Assembly: GCA_041691815.1 (NCBI GenBank)
Contig: JBEPTZ010000005.1
Location: 17,482 to 81,481, forward strand
DNA length: 64,000 nt
From: 70-18 sp041691815
GTDB taxonomy: Bacteria; Pseudomonadota; Alphaproteobacteria; Acetobacterales; Acetobacteraceae
Reading direction: 5' to 3'
Made by a program: the position numbers and the translations under genes. The notes beneath the pieces were generated by a model. The model was given only the letters and a program-made list of their open reading frames with translations. It was not told the origin of the DNA and searched no databases. Positions within the stretch are counted from its first letter, which is position 1, and every line of letters begins with the position of its first letter. Of this stretch, positions 20,226 through 28,862 are shown piece by piece.

Positions 20226-21662
20226 ATGACCTCTATTCTGGCGACCCGTGCGGCATCCGTCCTGCTGGCACTCGGCCTCGTGACCACCGGCTGCTCCACC
20301 CTGGGCGGCATCGGCTCCGGCCTGTTCGGCAGCGACACCCCGGCCGCCGGCACCCCGGGCCACATTAAGGGCTTCCTCGGCGGCGTGGTGGCCGACGAGC
20401 CGACCGCCGCCCTCGCCGGCCGCGACGTGCTGTCGGCCGGCGGCAATGCCGCCGATGCGGCGGTGGCGGTAGGGCTGACGCTGGCGGTCACGCTGCCGTC
20501 GCGCGCCAGCCTGGGCAGCGGCGGGGCATGCCTGGTCTACAAGGCCGCCGCCGGCGCCATCCCGCAGGGCGTGATGTTCCTGCCGCTCCCCGGAACCGGC
20601 CTGCGCGGCGACCGGCCCGCCGCGGTGCCGATGCTGGCGCGCGGCATGTTCCTGCTGCACGCGCGCTACGGCGGTAACCTCAGCTTCGCCTCGCTGGTCT
20701 CGCCGGCCGAGCAACTGGCGCGCTTCGGCGTCCCGGCCTCCCGCGCCTTCGTCCGCGACCTGGCGGTGGTAGCCGGGCCGCTGGCCGGCGACCCCGGCGC
20801 GCGGGCGGTGTTCTACCGCAACGACCTGCCGCTGGCCGAGGGCGACCGCATGCTGCAACCGGCGCTGGCGGCCACGCTGGCACAGTTGCGCACCGCCGGC
20901 GTCGGCGACCTGTACCAGGGTACGCTGGCCAAACGGCTGGTCGACGGCATGCCCCAGGCCGGCGGCGGCCTCTCCGCCAACGACCTGCGCCAGGCGGTCC
21001 CGACCATCGTCCCGGCGCTGGAACTCGGCCTCGGCAGCGGCGACTTTGCCAGCTTCCTGCCGCCGCCGGCCGATGGCGGGCTGGCGACCGCGATGGCCTT
21101 CAAGGTGCTGCGCGCCAACCCCACCGCCTACGACCAGGCGCGCGCCGCCGCCCTCGGCATCGCCACCCAGTGGCGGCGCGGCGGCGGCGACCCGCAGGCG
21201 CTGCTGGCGGAAACCACGGTGCCGGCGGCCAGCCTGCCGGCGCTGCCCGCCTCGACCAGCTTCGCCACACTGGACCGCGAGGGCAACGCGGTGATCTGCG
21301 TGACCACGATGGACAACCTGTTCGGCACCGGCCGCATGGCGGCGGATACCGGCATCATGCTGGCCGCCTCACCCAGTGCCATGCCGCTGCCGCTGCTCGC
21401 CGCCGGCATGGTCACCAACCGCAATATCGACGCCTTCCGCGCCATGGCCGCCGGCACCGGGCAGGAAGGCGCACCAGTGGCCGCAGCCCTGGCGCTGGAG
21501 GAGACGCTGCGCACCAAACAGGTGATGCCGGTGCAGCCGCCCGACCCCGGCCGCGCCAACATCATCACCTGCGGCAGCTATCTGCCGGGGCCGGAGGGCC
21601 GCTGCCTGTGGGCGACCGATCCGCGCGGCGCCGGGCTGGCGGTCGGCAGCAGCGCGAAATAG
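20226..21662 (+). CDS. Lipoprotein related to gamma-glutamyltransferase
   Basis: A 478-residue Ntn-hydrolase-like protein. The N-terminus carries a lipobox (LGLVTTGCS), so it should be a membrane-anchored lipoprotein. The body has gamma-glutamyltransferase hallmarks: VVADEPTAALAGRDVLSAGGNAADAAVA, SLGSGGACLVY and, at the would-be self-cleavage site, ASTSFATLDREGNAVICVTTM with a Thr in the nucleophile position, then NLFGTGRM. It is about 100 residues shorter than classical enzymes, mostly in the large-subunit part, so activity is uncertain. It is two bases from the aminotransferase gene downstream. Confidence 0.8.
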   Translation: MTSILATRAASVLLALGLVTTGCSTLGGIGSGLFGSDTPAAGTPGHIKGFLGGVVADEPTAALAGRDVLSAGGNAADAAVAVGLTLAVTLPSRASLGSGGACLVYKAAAGAIPQGVMFLPLPGTGLRGDRPAAVPMLARGMFLLHARYGGNLSFASLVSPAEQLARFGVPASRAFVRDLAVVAGPLAGDPGARAVFYRNDLPLAEGDRMLQPALAATLAQLRTAGVGDLYQGTLAKRLVDGMPQAGGGLSANDLRQAVPTIVPALELGLGSGDFASFLPPPADGGLATAMAFKVLRANPTAYDQARAAALGIATQWRRGGGDPQALLAETTVPAASLPALPASTSFATLDREGNAVICVTTMDNLFGTGRMAADTGIMLAASPSAMPLPLLAAGMVTNRNIDAFRAMAAGTGQEGAPVAAALALEETLRTKQVMPVQPPDPGRANIITCGSYLPGPEGRCLWATDPRGAGLAVGSSAK

Positions 21663-21664
21663 CC

Positions 21665-22825
21665 ATGGCGCTGAAAGTCGGCCAGGGCGCCGCCGCGCCG
21701 CCATTCCTGGTGATGGACGTGATCACCGCCGCCAACGCCCGGCAGGCGGCGCTGCCCGCCGGTGCCGCACACGTGCTGCGCATGGAGGTCGGCCAGCCCG
21801 GCACCGGTGCGCCCTCCGGCGCGGTGGCCGCCGCCCAGGCGGCGCTGCGCGAAGCCCGGCCGATGGGCTACACCGAGGCATTCGGCCTGCCCTCGCTGCG
21901 CGCCCGCATCGCCGCCCACGGCCGGGACTGGTACGGCGTCGACGTGCCACCGGCCCGCGTCGCGGTCACCGTCGGCGCATCCGGCGCCTTCCCGCTCGCC
22001 TTCCTCGCCGCCTTCGACCGTGGCGACCGGGTGGCGATGGCCACCCCGTTCTACCCGCCCTACGTCAACATCCTCACCGCCCTCGGCATGCAACCGGTGA
22101 TGCTGGAGACCGGGCCGGAAACCCGGTTCCAGCCGACCGTGGCGATGCTCGACGCGCTCGACCCGCGCCCCGACGGCGTGATCGTCGCCAGCCCCTGCAA
22201 TCCCGCCGGCACCATGCTGGCGCCCGACGAGCTGGCCGCCATCGCACGCTGGTGCCACGCGGGCGGCGTGCGGCTGATCAGCGACGAGATCTATCACGGC
22301 CTGCACTACGACCGCCCGATCGCCACCGCCGCCGCCTTCAGCCCAAGCGCCATCGTGGTCAACAGCTTCTCGAAATACTTCTCGATGACCGGCTGGCGCA
22401 TCGGCTGGCTGGTGCTGCCGGAAGACCTGGTGCGGCCGGTGGAATGCCTGGCGCAGAACCTGTTCATCAGCGCCCCGCACATCGCCCAGATCGCCGCCGA
22501 GGCCGCCTTCGACTGCACCGAGGAACTCCAGGCCAACATCGCCCGCTACCGCCGCTCGCGCGACCTGCTGGTGGCAGCCCTGCCCGGCGCCGGCTTCCCC
22601 CGCCTCAGCCCGGCCGAAGGCGCCTTCTACCTCTACGCCGACATCGCCGGCCGCACCAACGACAGCCGCGAATTCTGCGCCCGGATGCTGGCGGAAGCCG
22701 GCGTCGCCGCCTCGCCCGGCATCGACTTCGACCGCGCACGCGGGCACCATTTCGTGCGGTTCAGCTATTGCGGGCCGGAGGCGGATATGGCCGAGGCGGC
22801 GGCGCGATTGGCAAAGTGGAAGTAA
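21665..22825 (+). CDS. Pyridoxal-phosphate aminotransferase, class I/II
   Basis: A 386-residue fold-type I aminotransferase. The Schiff-base lysine is at about residue 237 in NSFSKYFSMTGWRIGW. MEVGQPGTGAP, GYTEAFGLPSLRARIA, SPCNPAGTM and SDEIYHGLHYD are the conserved cofactor- and substrate-binding blocks of the aspartate/aromatic group, and RFSYCG supplies the carboxylate-binding Arg. Specific amino donor unknown. The ATG is two bases after the preceding stop, pointing to co-transcription with the lipoprotein gene, a possible peptide or glutamate salvage pair (inference). A hairpin repeat follows the stop. Confidence 0.88.
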   Translation: MALKVGQGAAAPPFLVMDVITAANARQAALPAGAAHVLRMEVGQPGTGAPSGAVAAAQAALREARPMGYTEAFGLPSLRARIAAHGRDWYGVDVPPARVAVTVGASGAFPLAFLAAFDRGDRVAMATPFYPPYVNILTALGMQPVMLETGPETRFQPTVAMLDALDPRPDGVIVASPCNPAGTMLAPDELAAIARWCHAGGVRLISDEIYHGLHYDRPIATAAAFSPSAIVVNSFSKYFSMTGWRIGWLVLPEDLVRPVECLAQNLFISAPHIAQIAAEAAFDCTEELQANIARYRRSRDLLVAALPGAGFPRLSPAEGAFYLYADIAGRTNDSREFCARMLAEAGVAASPGIDFDRARGHHFVRFSYCGPEADMAEAAARLAKWK

Positions 22826-22828
22826 GGC

Positions 22829-22864
22829 CTTCTTTTTGTGAACAAAAAGAAGCAAAAAAACTTT
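22829..22864 (-). repeat. Hairpin repeat A, copy 3 (inverted)
   Basis: Exact reverse complement of the 36-nt copies at 10417 and 31605. It begins three bases after the aminotransferase stop and ends 17 bases before the end of the convergent small gene, so it can act as a terminator for both. Confidence 0.8.
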
Positions 22865-22881
22865 TCGTCCCTTGGCGGTGG

Positions 22882-23199
22882 TTACGGCTGGGGGGTGCCG
22901 AATTCGTGGACCATTTGGGTCATCGTGCGGGCGACGCAGGCGGCGTCGCAGCGGCCGGCAAGGTAGCCGGAACCGCAGGTCATCAGTTCGGCCAGAGCCG
23001 CCTGCAACGCCTGCGCCTCGGCATCCCGCGAACCACCGTGACTGCCTGCGGCCCGTTCCTGTTCGCCGTAGTCGCGCACCGCCTGAACCATCGTGTTCGC
23101 CATGCGATCCGCATCGATGTCGCCGTGCAGAAAGCCCGGCGCGATCGCCACCGCACGCTCCACCGCCGCCCGCATCCCAGCAACCAGATTCGTCGTCAT
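22882..23199 (-). CDS. Small uncharacterised protein enclosed by hairpin repeats
   Basis: A 105-residue protein, mostly helical, with a Cys-containing C-terminal half (LMTCGSGYLAGRCDAACVA). No known domain is recognised. AAGGAG lies 7 bases before the ATG, a good sign that it is translated. Read on its own strand, repeat B lies upstream and repeat A downstream, so the gene is bracketed by the two repeats that elsewhere are only 40-55 bases apart. There is no signal peptide. Confidence 0.62.
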   Translation of the reverse strand: MTTNLVAGMRAAVERAVAIAPGFLHGDIDADRMANTMVQAVRDYGEQERAAGSHGGSRDAEAQALQAALAELMTCGSGYLAGRCDAACVARTMTQMVHEFGTPQP

Positions 23200-23248
23200 A
23201 GCCCGCTCCTTCTACGCCCCTGCACGATCCACACCGCTGCAAGGGGAT

Positions 23249-23282
23249 AAGTTTTTTGGTTCTTTTTTTCCAAAAAAGAACT
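23249..23282 (-). terminator. Hairpin repeat B, copy 3 (inverted)
   Basis: On the minus strand it reads TTCTTTTTTGG/AAAAAAAGAACC followed by AAAAAACTT. It starts nine bases after the stop of the ETF-QO gene and probably terminates it. Layout equals copies at 10342 and 31517. Confidence 0.65.
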
Positions 23283-23290
23283 GCTTCCTT

Positions 23291-24925
23291 CTACATCCCA
23301 CTCGGATAAACCGGCCCCCCACCTCCCTCAGGCGTGACCCAGTCGATATTCTGCGTCGGGTCCTTAATATCGCAGCTTTTGCAATGCACGCAGTTCTGCG
23401 CGTTGATCTGCAGGCGTGGCGTGCCTTCCTCGGCGCCGACGATCTCGTAGACGCCGGCCGGGCAGTAGCGGGTTTCCGGGCTGCGGTAGATATCCCAGTT
23501 GACGTCGATGGCTTTCGCGGGGTCGCGCAGCTTCAGATGCGCCGGCTGGTCCTCCGCGTGGTTGGTGTTGCTGATGAACACTGACGACAGCCGGTCGAAG
23601 GTGAGCTTGCCGTCCGGCTTGGGATAGGCGATGCGCGGGCAGGCCTCGGCCTCCATCAGCGTGGTATTGTCGGGATGTTTGACACGCAGCGTCCACGGCG
23701 CCTTACCGCGAAATATATAGGTATCGACTGCGGCGTTGATCAGACCGCCGACCAACCCCCATTTGGCGAAGCCCGGCCGGATGTTGCGCACGCCGCGCAA
23801 TTCGTCCCACAGCCAGCTGCCGCGCAGCTTTTCCGGATAGGCGGTCGGCTCGTCCACCCCCTCCTGCCCCAGCGCCGCGGCAATCGCCTCGGCCGCCAGT
23901 ATGCCGGATTTCATCGCGGTATGCGTGCCCTTGATCTTCGGCACGTTGAGGAAGCCGGCGGTATCGCCGATCAGGCAGCCGCCGGGGAAGGTCAGCTTCG
24001 GCAGCGCCTGGAAGCCGCTCTCGTTGAGCGCACGCGAGCCATAGGCAATCCGCCGCCCGCCCTCGAAATGTCCGCGCATGTCCGGATGGGTCTTGAGCCG
24101 CTGCGTCTCCTCGAACGGCGACAGCCAGGTGTTGCGGTAATCCAACCCGATCACATGGCCATAGGAGACCAGGTTGTTGCCCCAGTGATAGACGAAAGAG
24201 CCGCCATAGGTGGCGCGGTCGAGCGGCCAGCCGATGGTATGCTCGACCAGGCCCGGCTGGTGCCGCTCGGCGGGGATTTCCCAGAGTTCCTTGATGCCGA
24301 TGGCATAGGTTTGCACGTCACGGCCCTCGGCCAGGCGATAGCGCGCCACCAGCTGCTTGGTCAGCGAGCCGCGGCAGCCTTCGGCAAACACCGTGAAGCG
24401 GGCACGCAACTCCATCCCCTGAGCATAGTTCGGGCCGTGGGCACCGTCGCGGGTGATGCCCATGTCGCCGGTGACGATGCCGACGATGCGGCCGTCCTCC
24501 TCCAGCAACTCGGCGGCGGCGAAACCGGGATAGATTTCCACTCCCAGTGCCTCGGCCTGCTGCCCCAGCCAGCGGCATACGTCGCCCAGCGAGGAGATAT
24601 AGTTGCCATGGTTGTGCATCGTCGGCGGTGTCGGCAGCCGGAACGAGCCCTTGGCGGTCAGGTAGATGAATTTGTCGGTCGTCACCGGCGTGGTCAGCGG
24701 CGCGCCCCGCTCTTTCCAGTCCGGCAGCAGTTCGGCGAGCGCGCGCGGCTCGATGACCGCGCCGGAGAGGATATGCGCGCCGACCTCGGCGCCCTTCTCC
24801 ACCACGCAGATGGCGGCGTCCGGGGCGAGCTGCCTGAGGCGGATCGCCGCGGCCAAGCCCGACGGGCCGGCGCCGACGATCACTACATCGAAGTCCATCC
24901 GCTCGCGCTCAACTGCCTCGGACAT
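23291..24925 (-). CDS. Electron-transfer flavoprotein:ubiquinone oxidoreductase
   Basis: A 544-residue inner-membrane-associated flavoprotein that passes electrons from ETF (fatty-acid, branched-chain amino-acid and choline dehydrogenases) to ubiquinone. It has the FAD dinucleotide site DVVIVGAGPSGLAAAIRL at the N-terminus, GCLIGDTAGFLNVPKIKGTH in the middle and a C-terminal [4Fe-4S] ferredoxin-like region: RYCPAGVYE and NCVHCKSCDIKDP near residues 485-520. GGAGG precedes the ATG at 24925; the longer in-frame start is not needed. It may work with the leucine-catabolism genes at the left end of the window (inference). Confidence 0.95.
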   Translation of the reverse strand: MSEAVERERMDFDVVIVGAGPSGLAAAIRLRQLAPDAAICVVEKGAEVGAHILSGAVIEPRALAELLPDWKERGAPLTTPVTTDKFIYLTAKGSFRLPTPPTMHNHGNYISSLGDVCRWLGQQAEALGVEIYPGFAAAELLEEDGRIVGIVTGDMGITRDGAHGPNYAQGMELRARFTVFAEGCRGSLTKQLVARYRLAEGRDVQTYAIGIKELWEIPAERHQPGLVEHTIGWPLDRATYGGSFVYHWGNNLVSYGHVIGLDYRNTWLSPFEETQRLKTHPDMRGHFEGGRRIAYGSRALNESGFQALPKLTFPGGCLIGDTAGFLNVPKIKGTHTAMKSGILAAEAIAAALGQEGVDEPTAYPEKLRGSWLWDELRGVRNIRPGFAKWGLVGGLINAAVDTYIFRGKAPWTLRVKHPDNTTLMEAEACPRIAYPKPDGKLTFDRLSSVFISNTNHAEDQPAHLKLRDPAKAIDVNWDIYRSPETRYCPAGVYEIVGAEEGTPRLQINAQNCVHCKSCDIKDPTQNIDWVTPEGGGGPVYPSGM

Positions 24926-25021
24926 GCGTCCTCCTTCGTGCCTGCCCATATATGGGTGCTATTCGTAGTCTAGGCATCGGCAACGGTTGCGCAAACACCG
25001 ATGCGGCGGAACACTGCGACG

Positions 25022-25825
25022 ATGGATGGCTCGATGGACGATCTGGCGGCCCTGCGGCTGCAACTGGAGTGGGGCGCCGATGAGGCGCTGGCCGCCGACC
25101 CGATCGATCGGCTGGCGGCTGCACCCGCTCGCCCGCCCGCCGCGCCACCCGTCGCGGTGCACTCGCGCCCGGCCGCGCCTCGCCCGCCCGCCGCATCGGG
25201 CGTCGTCCCGCCGGTCCAGCGGGCGCAGGCCGCCGCCGCGGCCGCCGGCACCATCGAGGAGCTGCGCGCCGCCGTGGCGGTGTTCGACGGCTGCCGGCTG
25301 AAGGACACCGCCACCAACCTGGTGTTCGCCGACGGCAATCCGCGGGCGGCCCTGATGCTGGTCGGCGAAGCGCCGGGCGCCGAGGAGGACCGCGCCGGGC
25401 TGCCCTTCGTCGGCCCATCCGGCCAGCTGCTCGACCGCATGCTGGCCAGCATCGGCATCACCCGCGAGACCTGCCTGATCACCAACGTCATCCCCTGGCG
25501 CCCTCCGGGCAACCGCAACCCGACCGACAGCGAGGTGCTGGCCTGCCTGCCGTTCCTGCTGCGCCATATCGCGCTGGTACGGCCGCGCCGGCTGGTGCTG
25601 CTCGGCAACTCACCCACCCAGGCGCTGACCGGAAGCAAGGCTGGTATTACCCGGGTGCGGGGCAAATGGGTGCAAATCGCCGTCCCAGGCCTCGATCAAC
25701 CGGTCCCGGCGCTGCCGATGCTGCACCCGGCCTACCTGCTGCGCGCGCCCGGCGCCAAGCGTCAGGCCTGGGCGGACCTGCTTCTGCTGCGCCGCACAAT
25801 AGATCAGGATTTGTCAAGTTACTGA
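25022..25825 (+). CDS. Uracil-DNA glycosylase, family 4-like
   Basis: A 267-residue base-excision repair enzyme that removes uracil from DNA. Motif A is GEAPGAEEDRAGLPFVG, and motif B near the C-terminus is LPMLHPAYLLR. An Ala/Pro-rich N-terminal extension of about 80 residues precedes the domain. Of the four Cys that hold the [4Fe-4S] cluster in classical family 4 proteins, only two equivalents are apparent (FDGCRLKDTAT and LACLPFLL); the site before RPPGNR is Trp. The start is uncertain: 25001, 25022 and 25034 are all in frame, without a strong ribosome site. It is divergent from the ETF-QO gene. Confidence 0.85.
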   Translation: MDGSMDDLAALRLQLEWGADEALAADPIDRLAAAPARPPAAPPVAVHSRPAAPRPPAASGVVPPVQRAQAAAAAAGTIEELRAAVAVFDGCRLKDTATNLVFADGNPRAALMLVGEAPGAEEDRAGLPFVGPSGQLLDRMLASIGITRETCLITNVIPWRPPGNRNPTDSEVLACLPFLLRHIALVRPRRLVLLGNSPTQALTGSKAGITRVRGKWVQIAVPGLDQPVPALPMLHPAYLLRAPGAKRQAWADLLLLRRTIDQDLSSY

Positions 25826-25935
25826 TTGCAGATCGTCGGCCAAATCGCTGATCTACCGAACGCCATCTTAATATGTGAGAAATGTCTCACCGGTTTGGGT
25901 TGCGTCTCACCAAAGTGCCGTGTACCGGTGCCGGC

Positions 25936-27846
25936 ATGCGAGGGATCGACGCAACGCGATCCCGCTTTCCCGCCGCCCGGGCGTTTCTTGCCGGGGTGGC
26001 GTTGCTGGCCGGTGCGACGGCCACGAAGGCATATGCCGAAACGAAAGCGGGACACCCCCAGGCTGGCACCGACGAGATCGCGATGGCGATACCGCGGGTA
26101 TCGCCCTATGGCGCATCCGGCGTGGCCTTGCCGCAGCCATTGCCACCCAGCGAGGCCGCGCGCATCCGCCGGGTGTTCGCGTGGCAGGCGAAGGGCGACA
26201 TCCCCGCCGCCGTTCGTGACAGCGAGGCGATCGACAGCACCACTCCACTGGGTGCCGCGATGCTTGGCGAGGTGCTGGCCGACCGTTATCTCAGCCGTTT
26301 CACCCGCCCGCAGGCGCCGGCGCTGAAGGCCTGGCTGGAACGCTGGTCGGAATTGCCGGAGGCGCGGGCGATTCATGCCCTGCTGCTGATCCGCCTGCCG
26401 CATGGCGAACAACCGCCGCCGCCGCCGCCGATGGTGGCGCTGCCGCACAAGCCGACCGCCGAAGATTCCGCCGCCGGCATCCCGGTGCCGGAGGAAAGCG
26501 AGCCCGCCGGCCGCGACCTGGCGCGCAATGCCGCCACCGACCGCATCGTGCTTGCCGCCGCCCGCGAAAAGCCGGAGACCGCCGCGGGCCGGGTGATCGC
26601 CCACACCAGGGGCCTGCCGCCCACCTATGCCGCGCAACTGCGTGGCGAGGCGGCGCGGATCCTGTTCACCCTGAACCAGGACAAGGAAGCGCATCGCCTG
26701 GGCGCCGCCGGCGTGCATGCCTGCAAGGGTGCCGCAGCAGACTGCCAGGAAGCCGCCCTTCCGGCCTACATCTCCGGTCTGGCCGCCTGGCGGATGGGCA
26801 AGCCGGCCGCAGCGCGCCCGATGTTCGCCGCCGCCTGGCGGGCCGAATACACCACCTCCGCGCTGCGTGCCGGCGCCGCCTTCTGGGCCGCGCGCAGCCA
26901 TCTGGCACTGGGTGACATCGCCGGCTATGTCCGCTGGATGCACCGCGCCGGGCAGGAGAAAACCACCTTCTACGGCATGATCGCGCGGCGCACCGAGGGC
27001 CTCTCGGTCGGCCTCAGTCGCGGCTCGCGCGAGACGCTGGGCGAGGCCGATCTCGAAGCCGTCGAGGCCACCACCCTCGGCAAGCTGGCCTTCGCGCTGC
27101 TGCAGGTCGGCCAGCGCGACCGCGCCGAGGCGGCGCTGCGCATGCTCTGGCCGCAAGCCCAGGCACACCCGGCGCTGGGCCGCGCCATCATGCTGGTGGC
27201 CGAACGCGCCGGCATGCCCAACCTCGCCGCCCAACTGGCCGACCTGGTGCAGACCGCCGACGGCATGCCGCGCGACGCGGTGCGCTTCGCCGTGCCGCGC
27301 CTGCGGCCTGCTGGCGGCTTCAGCGTCGATCCGGCGCTGATCTACGCGTTGGCGCGCACCGAATCGAATTTCGACCCCACCCTGGTCTCGCCAGCCGGCG
27401 CCCGCGGGCTGATGCAGATCATGCCAGCTACCGCCCGCTTCATCGCCCGCGACCAGGAAACCGGCGCCGCCCGCATCCAGCTGCACGACCCCGCCGTGAA
27501 CCTCGATCTTGGCCAGCGCTACGTCGCCTATCTGGCCGCGCACGACGTGGTGGACGGCAGCCTGATCCGCCTGCTGGCCAGCTACAACTCCGGCCCCGGC
27601 AATTTCGGCCGCTGGGGCCCTGCGGTGCGCGACCTCGGCGACCCGCTGCTGTTCATCGAGGCGGTGCCGATCGACGAGACCCGCGCCTTCATCCCGCGCG
27701 TGCTCGCCTACACCTGGATCTACGCCGCCCGGCTGCGGCTGCCGACACCGGGCCTGGACGAACTCGCCGCCGGCGCCTGGCCGCGCTATCATCCGCTGCA
27801 GACGATGCAGCAGCCGCCCGCCGGGGTTCAGGCTGCCCTGCATTAG
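25936..27846 (+). CDS. Soluble lytic murein transglycosylase (Slt-like)
   Basis: A 636-residue periplasmic enzyme that cleaves peptidoglycan with formation of 1,6-anhydromuramic acid. A signal peptide (FLAGVALLAGATATKAYA) is followed by a long helical superhelix (about residues 50-450) and the C-terminal SLT domain with catalytic Glu near residue 476 in ARTESNFDP, then SPAGARGLMQIMPATA and LASYNSGPGN. The region around residue 157 has a Pro6 run. The ATG at 25936 is preferred; a longer in-frame start at 25882 would precede the signal peptide. Its TAG stop is the first base triplet of a REP-like repeat. Confidence 0.92.
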   Translation: MRGIDATRSRFPAARAFLAGVALLAGATATKAYAETKAGHPQAGTDEIAMAIPRVSPYGASGVALPQPLPPSEAARIRRVFAWQAKGDIPAAVRDSEAIDSTTPLGAAMLGEVLADRYLSRFTRPQAPALKAWLERWSELPEARAIHALLLIRLPHGEQPPPPPPMVALPHKPTAEDSAAGIPVPEESEPAGRDLARNAATDRIVLAAAREKPETAAGRVIAHTRGLPPTYAAQLRGEAARILFTLNQDKEAHRLGAAGVHACKGAAADCQEAALPAYISGLAAWRMGKPAAARPMFAAAWRAEYTTSALRAGAAFWAARSHLALGDIAGYVRWMHRAGQEKTTFYGMIARRTEGLSVGLSRGSRETLGEADLEAVEATTLGKLAFALLQVGQRDRAEAALRMLWPQAQAHPALGRAIMLVAERAGMPNLAAQLADLVQTADGMPRDAVRFAVPRLRPAGGFSVDPALIYALARTESNFDPTLVSPAGARGLMQIMPATARFIARDQETGAARIQLHDPAVNLDLGQRYVAYLAAHDVVDGSLIRLLASYNSGPGNFGRWGPAVRDLGDPLLFIEAVPIDETRAFIPRVLAYTWIYAARLRLPTPGLDELAAGAWPRYHPLQTMQQPPAGVQAALH

Positions 27847-27892
27847 GAGCGTGATGACCGGAGGTGGCATCACACGCAGGTCTGAATCACGC
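27846..27892 (+). repeat. REP-like palindromic repeat, copy 2 (47 nt)
   Basis: Matches the reverse complement of 13189-13235 at 44 of 47 positions. GCGTGAT near its left end and ATCACGC at its right end are inverted. It starts at the last base of the transglycosylase stop codon and lies upstream of moaB, where it could act as a partial terminator or RNA-processing hairpin. Confidence 0.75.
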
Positions 27893-27916
27893 GACCACAC
27901 TCTCCAGGAGCAGCCC

Positions 27917-28462
27917 ATGGCCCGCCTCGACCCGCAGCGCCCGTTCATCGCCGTCAACATCGCCGTGCTGACGGTCTCCGACACCCGCACCACCGCCAAC
28001 GACACCTCCGGCGACACGCTGGCCGCCCGCATCCAGGCCGCCGGCCACACCGTGGCGACGCGAGCGATCGAAAAAGACGACGCCGATCTGGTCGAGGTGC
28101 TGCTGCGCCGCTGGATCGCCGACCCCGCGATCGACGTGGTGATCACCACCGGCGGCACCGGCATCACCGGGCGGGACGTAACGCCGGAAGCCTTCGACCG
28201 CGTGCTGGAAAAGCGCATCGAGGGCTTCGGCGAACTGTTCCGCATGCTCAGCTACCAGAAGATCGCCACCAGCACGATGCAGTCCCGCGCCCTCGGCGGC
28301 GTGGCGCACGGCACCTATCTGTTCGCGCTGCCCGGCAGCACCGGTGCGGTGAAGGACGCCTGGGACGACATCCTGGTGTGGCAACTGGATAATCGCCACC
28401 GCCCCTGTAATCTGGTGGAACTGATGCCGCGCCTGCAGGAACACCTGACCGCCGCCCGATAA
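27917..28462 (+). CDS. moaB: Molybdenum cofactor biosynthesis protein MoaB
   Basis: A 181-residue MoCF-fold protein thought to adenylylate molybdopterin before metal insertion. Conserved segments are IAVLTVSDTRT, DTSGDTLAARIQAAGH, VVITTGGTGITGRDVTPEA and LFALPGSTGAVKDAW, the last with the family GSTGA loop. CCAGGAG sits 7 bases before the ATG. In some bacteria MoaB has no proven role, so the activity is inferred from the family. It is followed 16 bases later by a VOC protein and may head the operon containing the D-aminopeptidase and RuBisCO-like genes. Confidence 0.9.
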   Translation: MARLDPQRPFIAVNIAVLTVSDTRTTANDTSGDTLAARIQAAGHTVATRAIEKDDADLVEVLLRRWIADPAIDVVITTGGTGITGRDVTPEAFDRVLEKRIEGFGELFRMLSYQKIATSTMQSRALGGVAHGTYLFALPGSTGAVKDAWDDILVWQLDNRHRPCNLVELMPRLQEHLTAAR

Positions 28463-28478
28463 GCGAGGAAACCGCCGA

Positions 28479-28856
28479 ATGCCACCGATCAACCAGAGCG
28501 TCATCTGGGTCTACGCCAACGACCTCGACGCCACCTGCGATTTCTACGCGGGCAAGCTCGGCCTCACCCAGGTGCTGGACCAGGGCCAGTGCCGCATCTT
28601 CCAGATGGGGCCAACCGGCTTCCTCGGCGTCTGCCGCGTCCGGCCCGGCCGCGAGATGGAACCCAAAGGCGTGGTCATCACCTTCGTCACCGACGACGTC
28701 GACGGCTGGCACGCGCATCTGCTGGCCAATGGCGTCACGCCGGAGGGCCCGCCGAGGCACAGCGAGGCGTTCAACGTCTACGCCTTCTTCGTGCTCGACC
28801 CCAACGGCTACCGCCTCGAATTTCAGAACTTCCGTGATCCCAGTTGGAAACGATAG
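28479..28856 (+). CDS. VOC (glyoxalase/bleomycin-resistance) family protein
   Basis: A 125-residue metalloprotein of the vicinal-oxygen-chelate superfamily: VIWVYANDLDATCDFYAGKLGL opens the fold and FFVLDPNGYRLEFQNF closes it with the usual metal-ligand Glu. The first metal-ligand position at VIWVY lacks the common His, so metal binding may be altered. Members include glyoxalases, dioxygenases and drug-binding proteins; the substrate cannot be named. It lies six bases before the D-aminopeptidase gene, with GAGGAAA upstream of its own start. Confidence 0.82.
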   Translation: MPPINQSVIWVYANDLDATCDFYAGKLGLTQVLDQGQCRIFQMGPTGFLGVCRVRPGREMEPKGVVITFVTDDVDGWHAHLLANGVTPEGPPRHSEAFNVYAFFVLDPNGYRLEFQNFRDPSWKR

Positions 28857-28862
28857 CCGCCG

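Noticed and set aside
26412..26430. CCG repeat run as a microsatellite of interest
   Set aside because: Encodes a short proline run in the transglycosylase linker, ordinary for GC-rich coding DNA; similar GCC runs occur in argJ.
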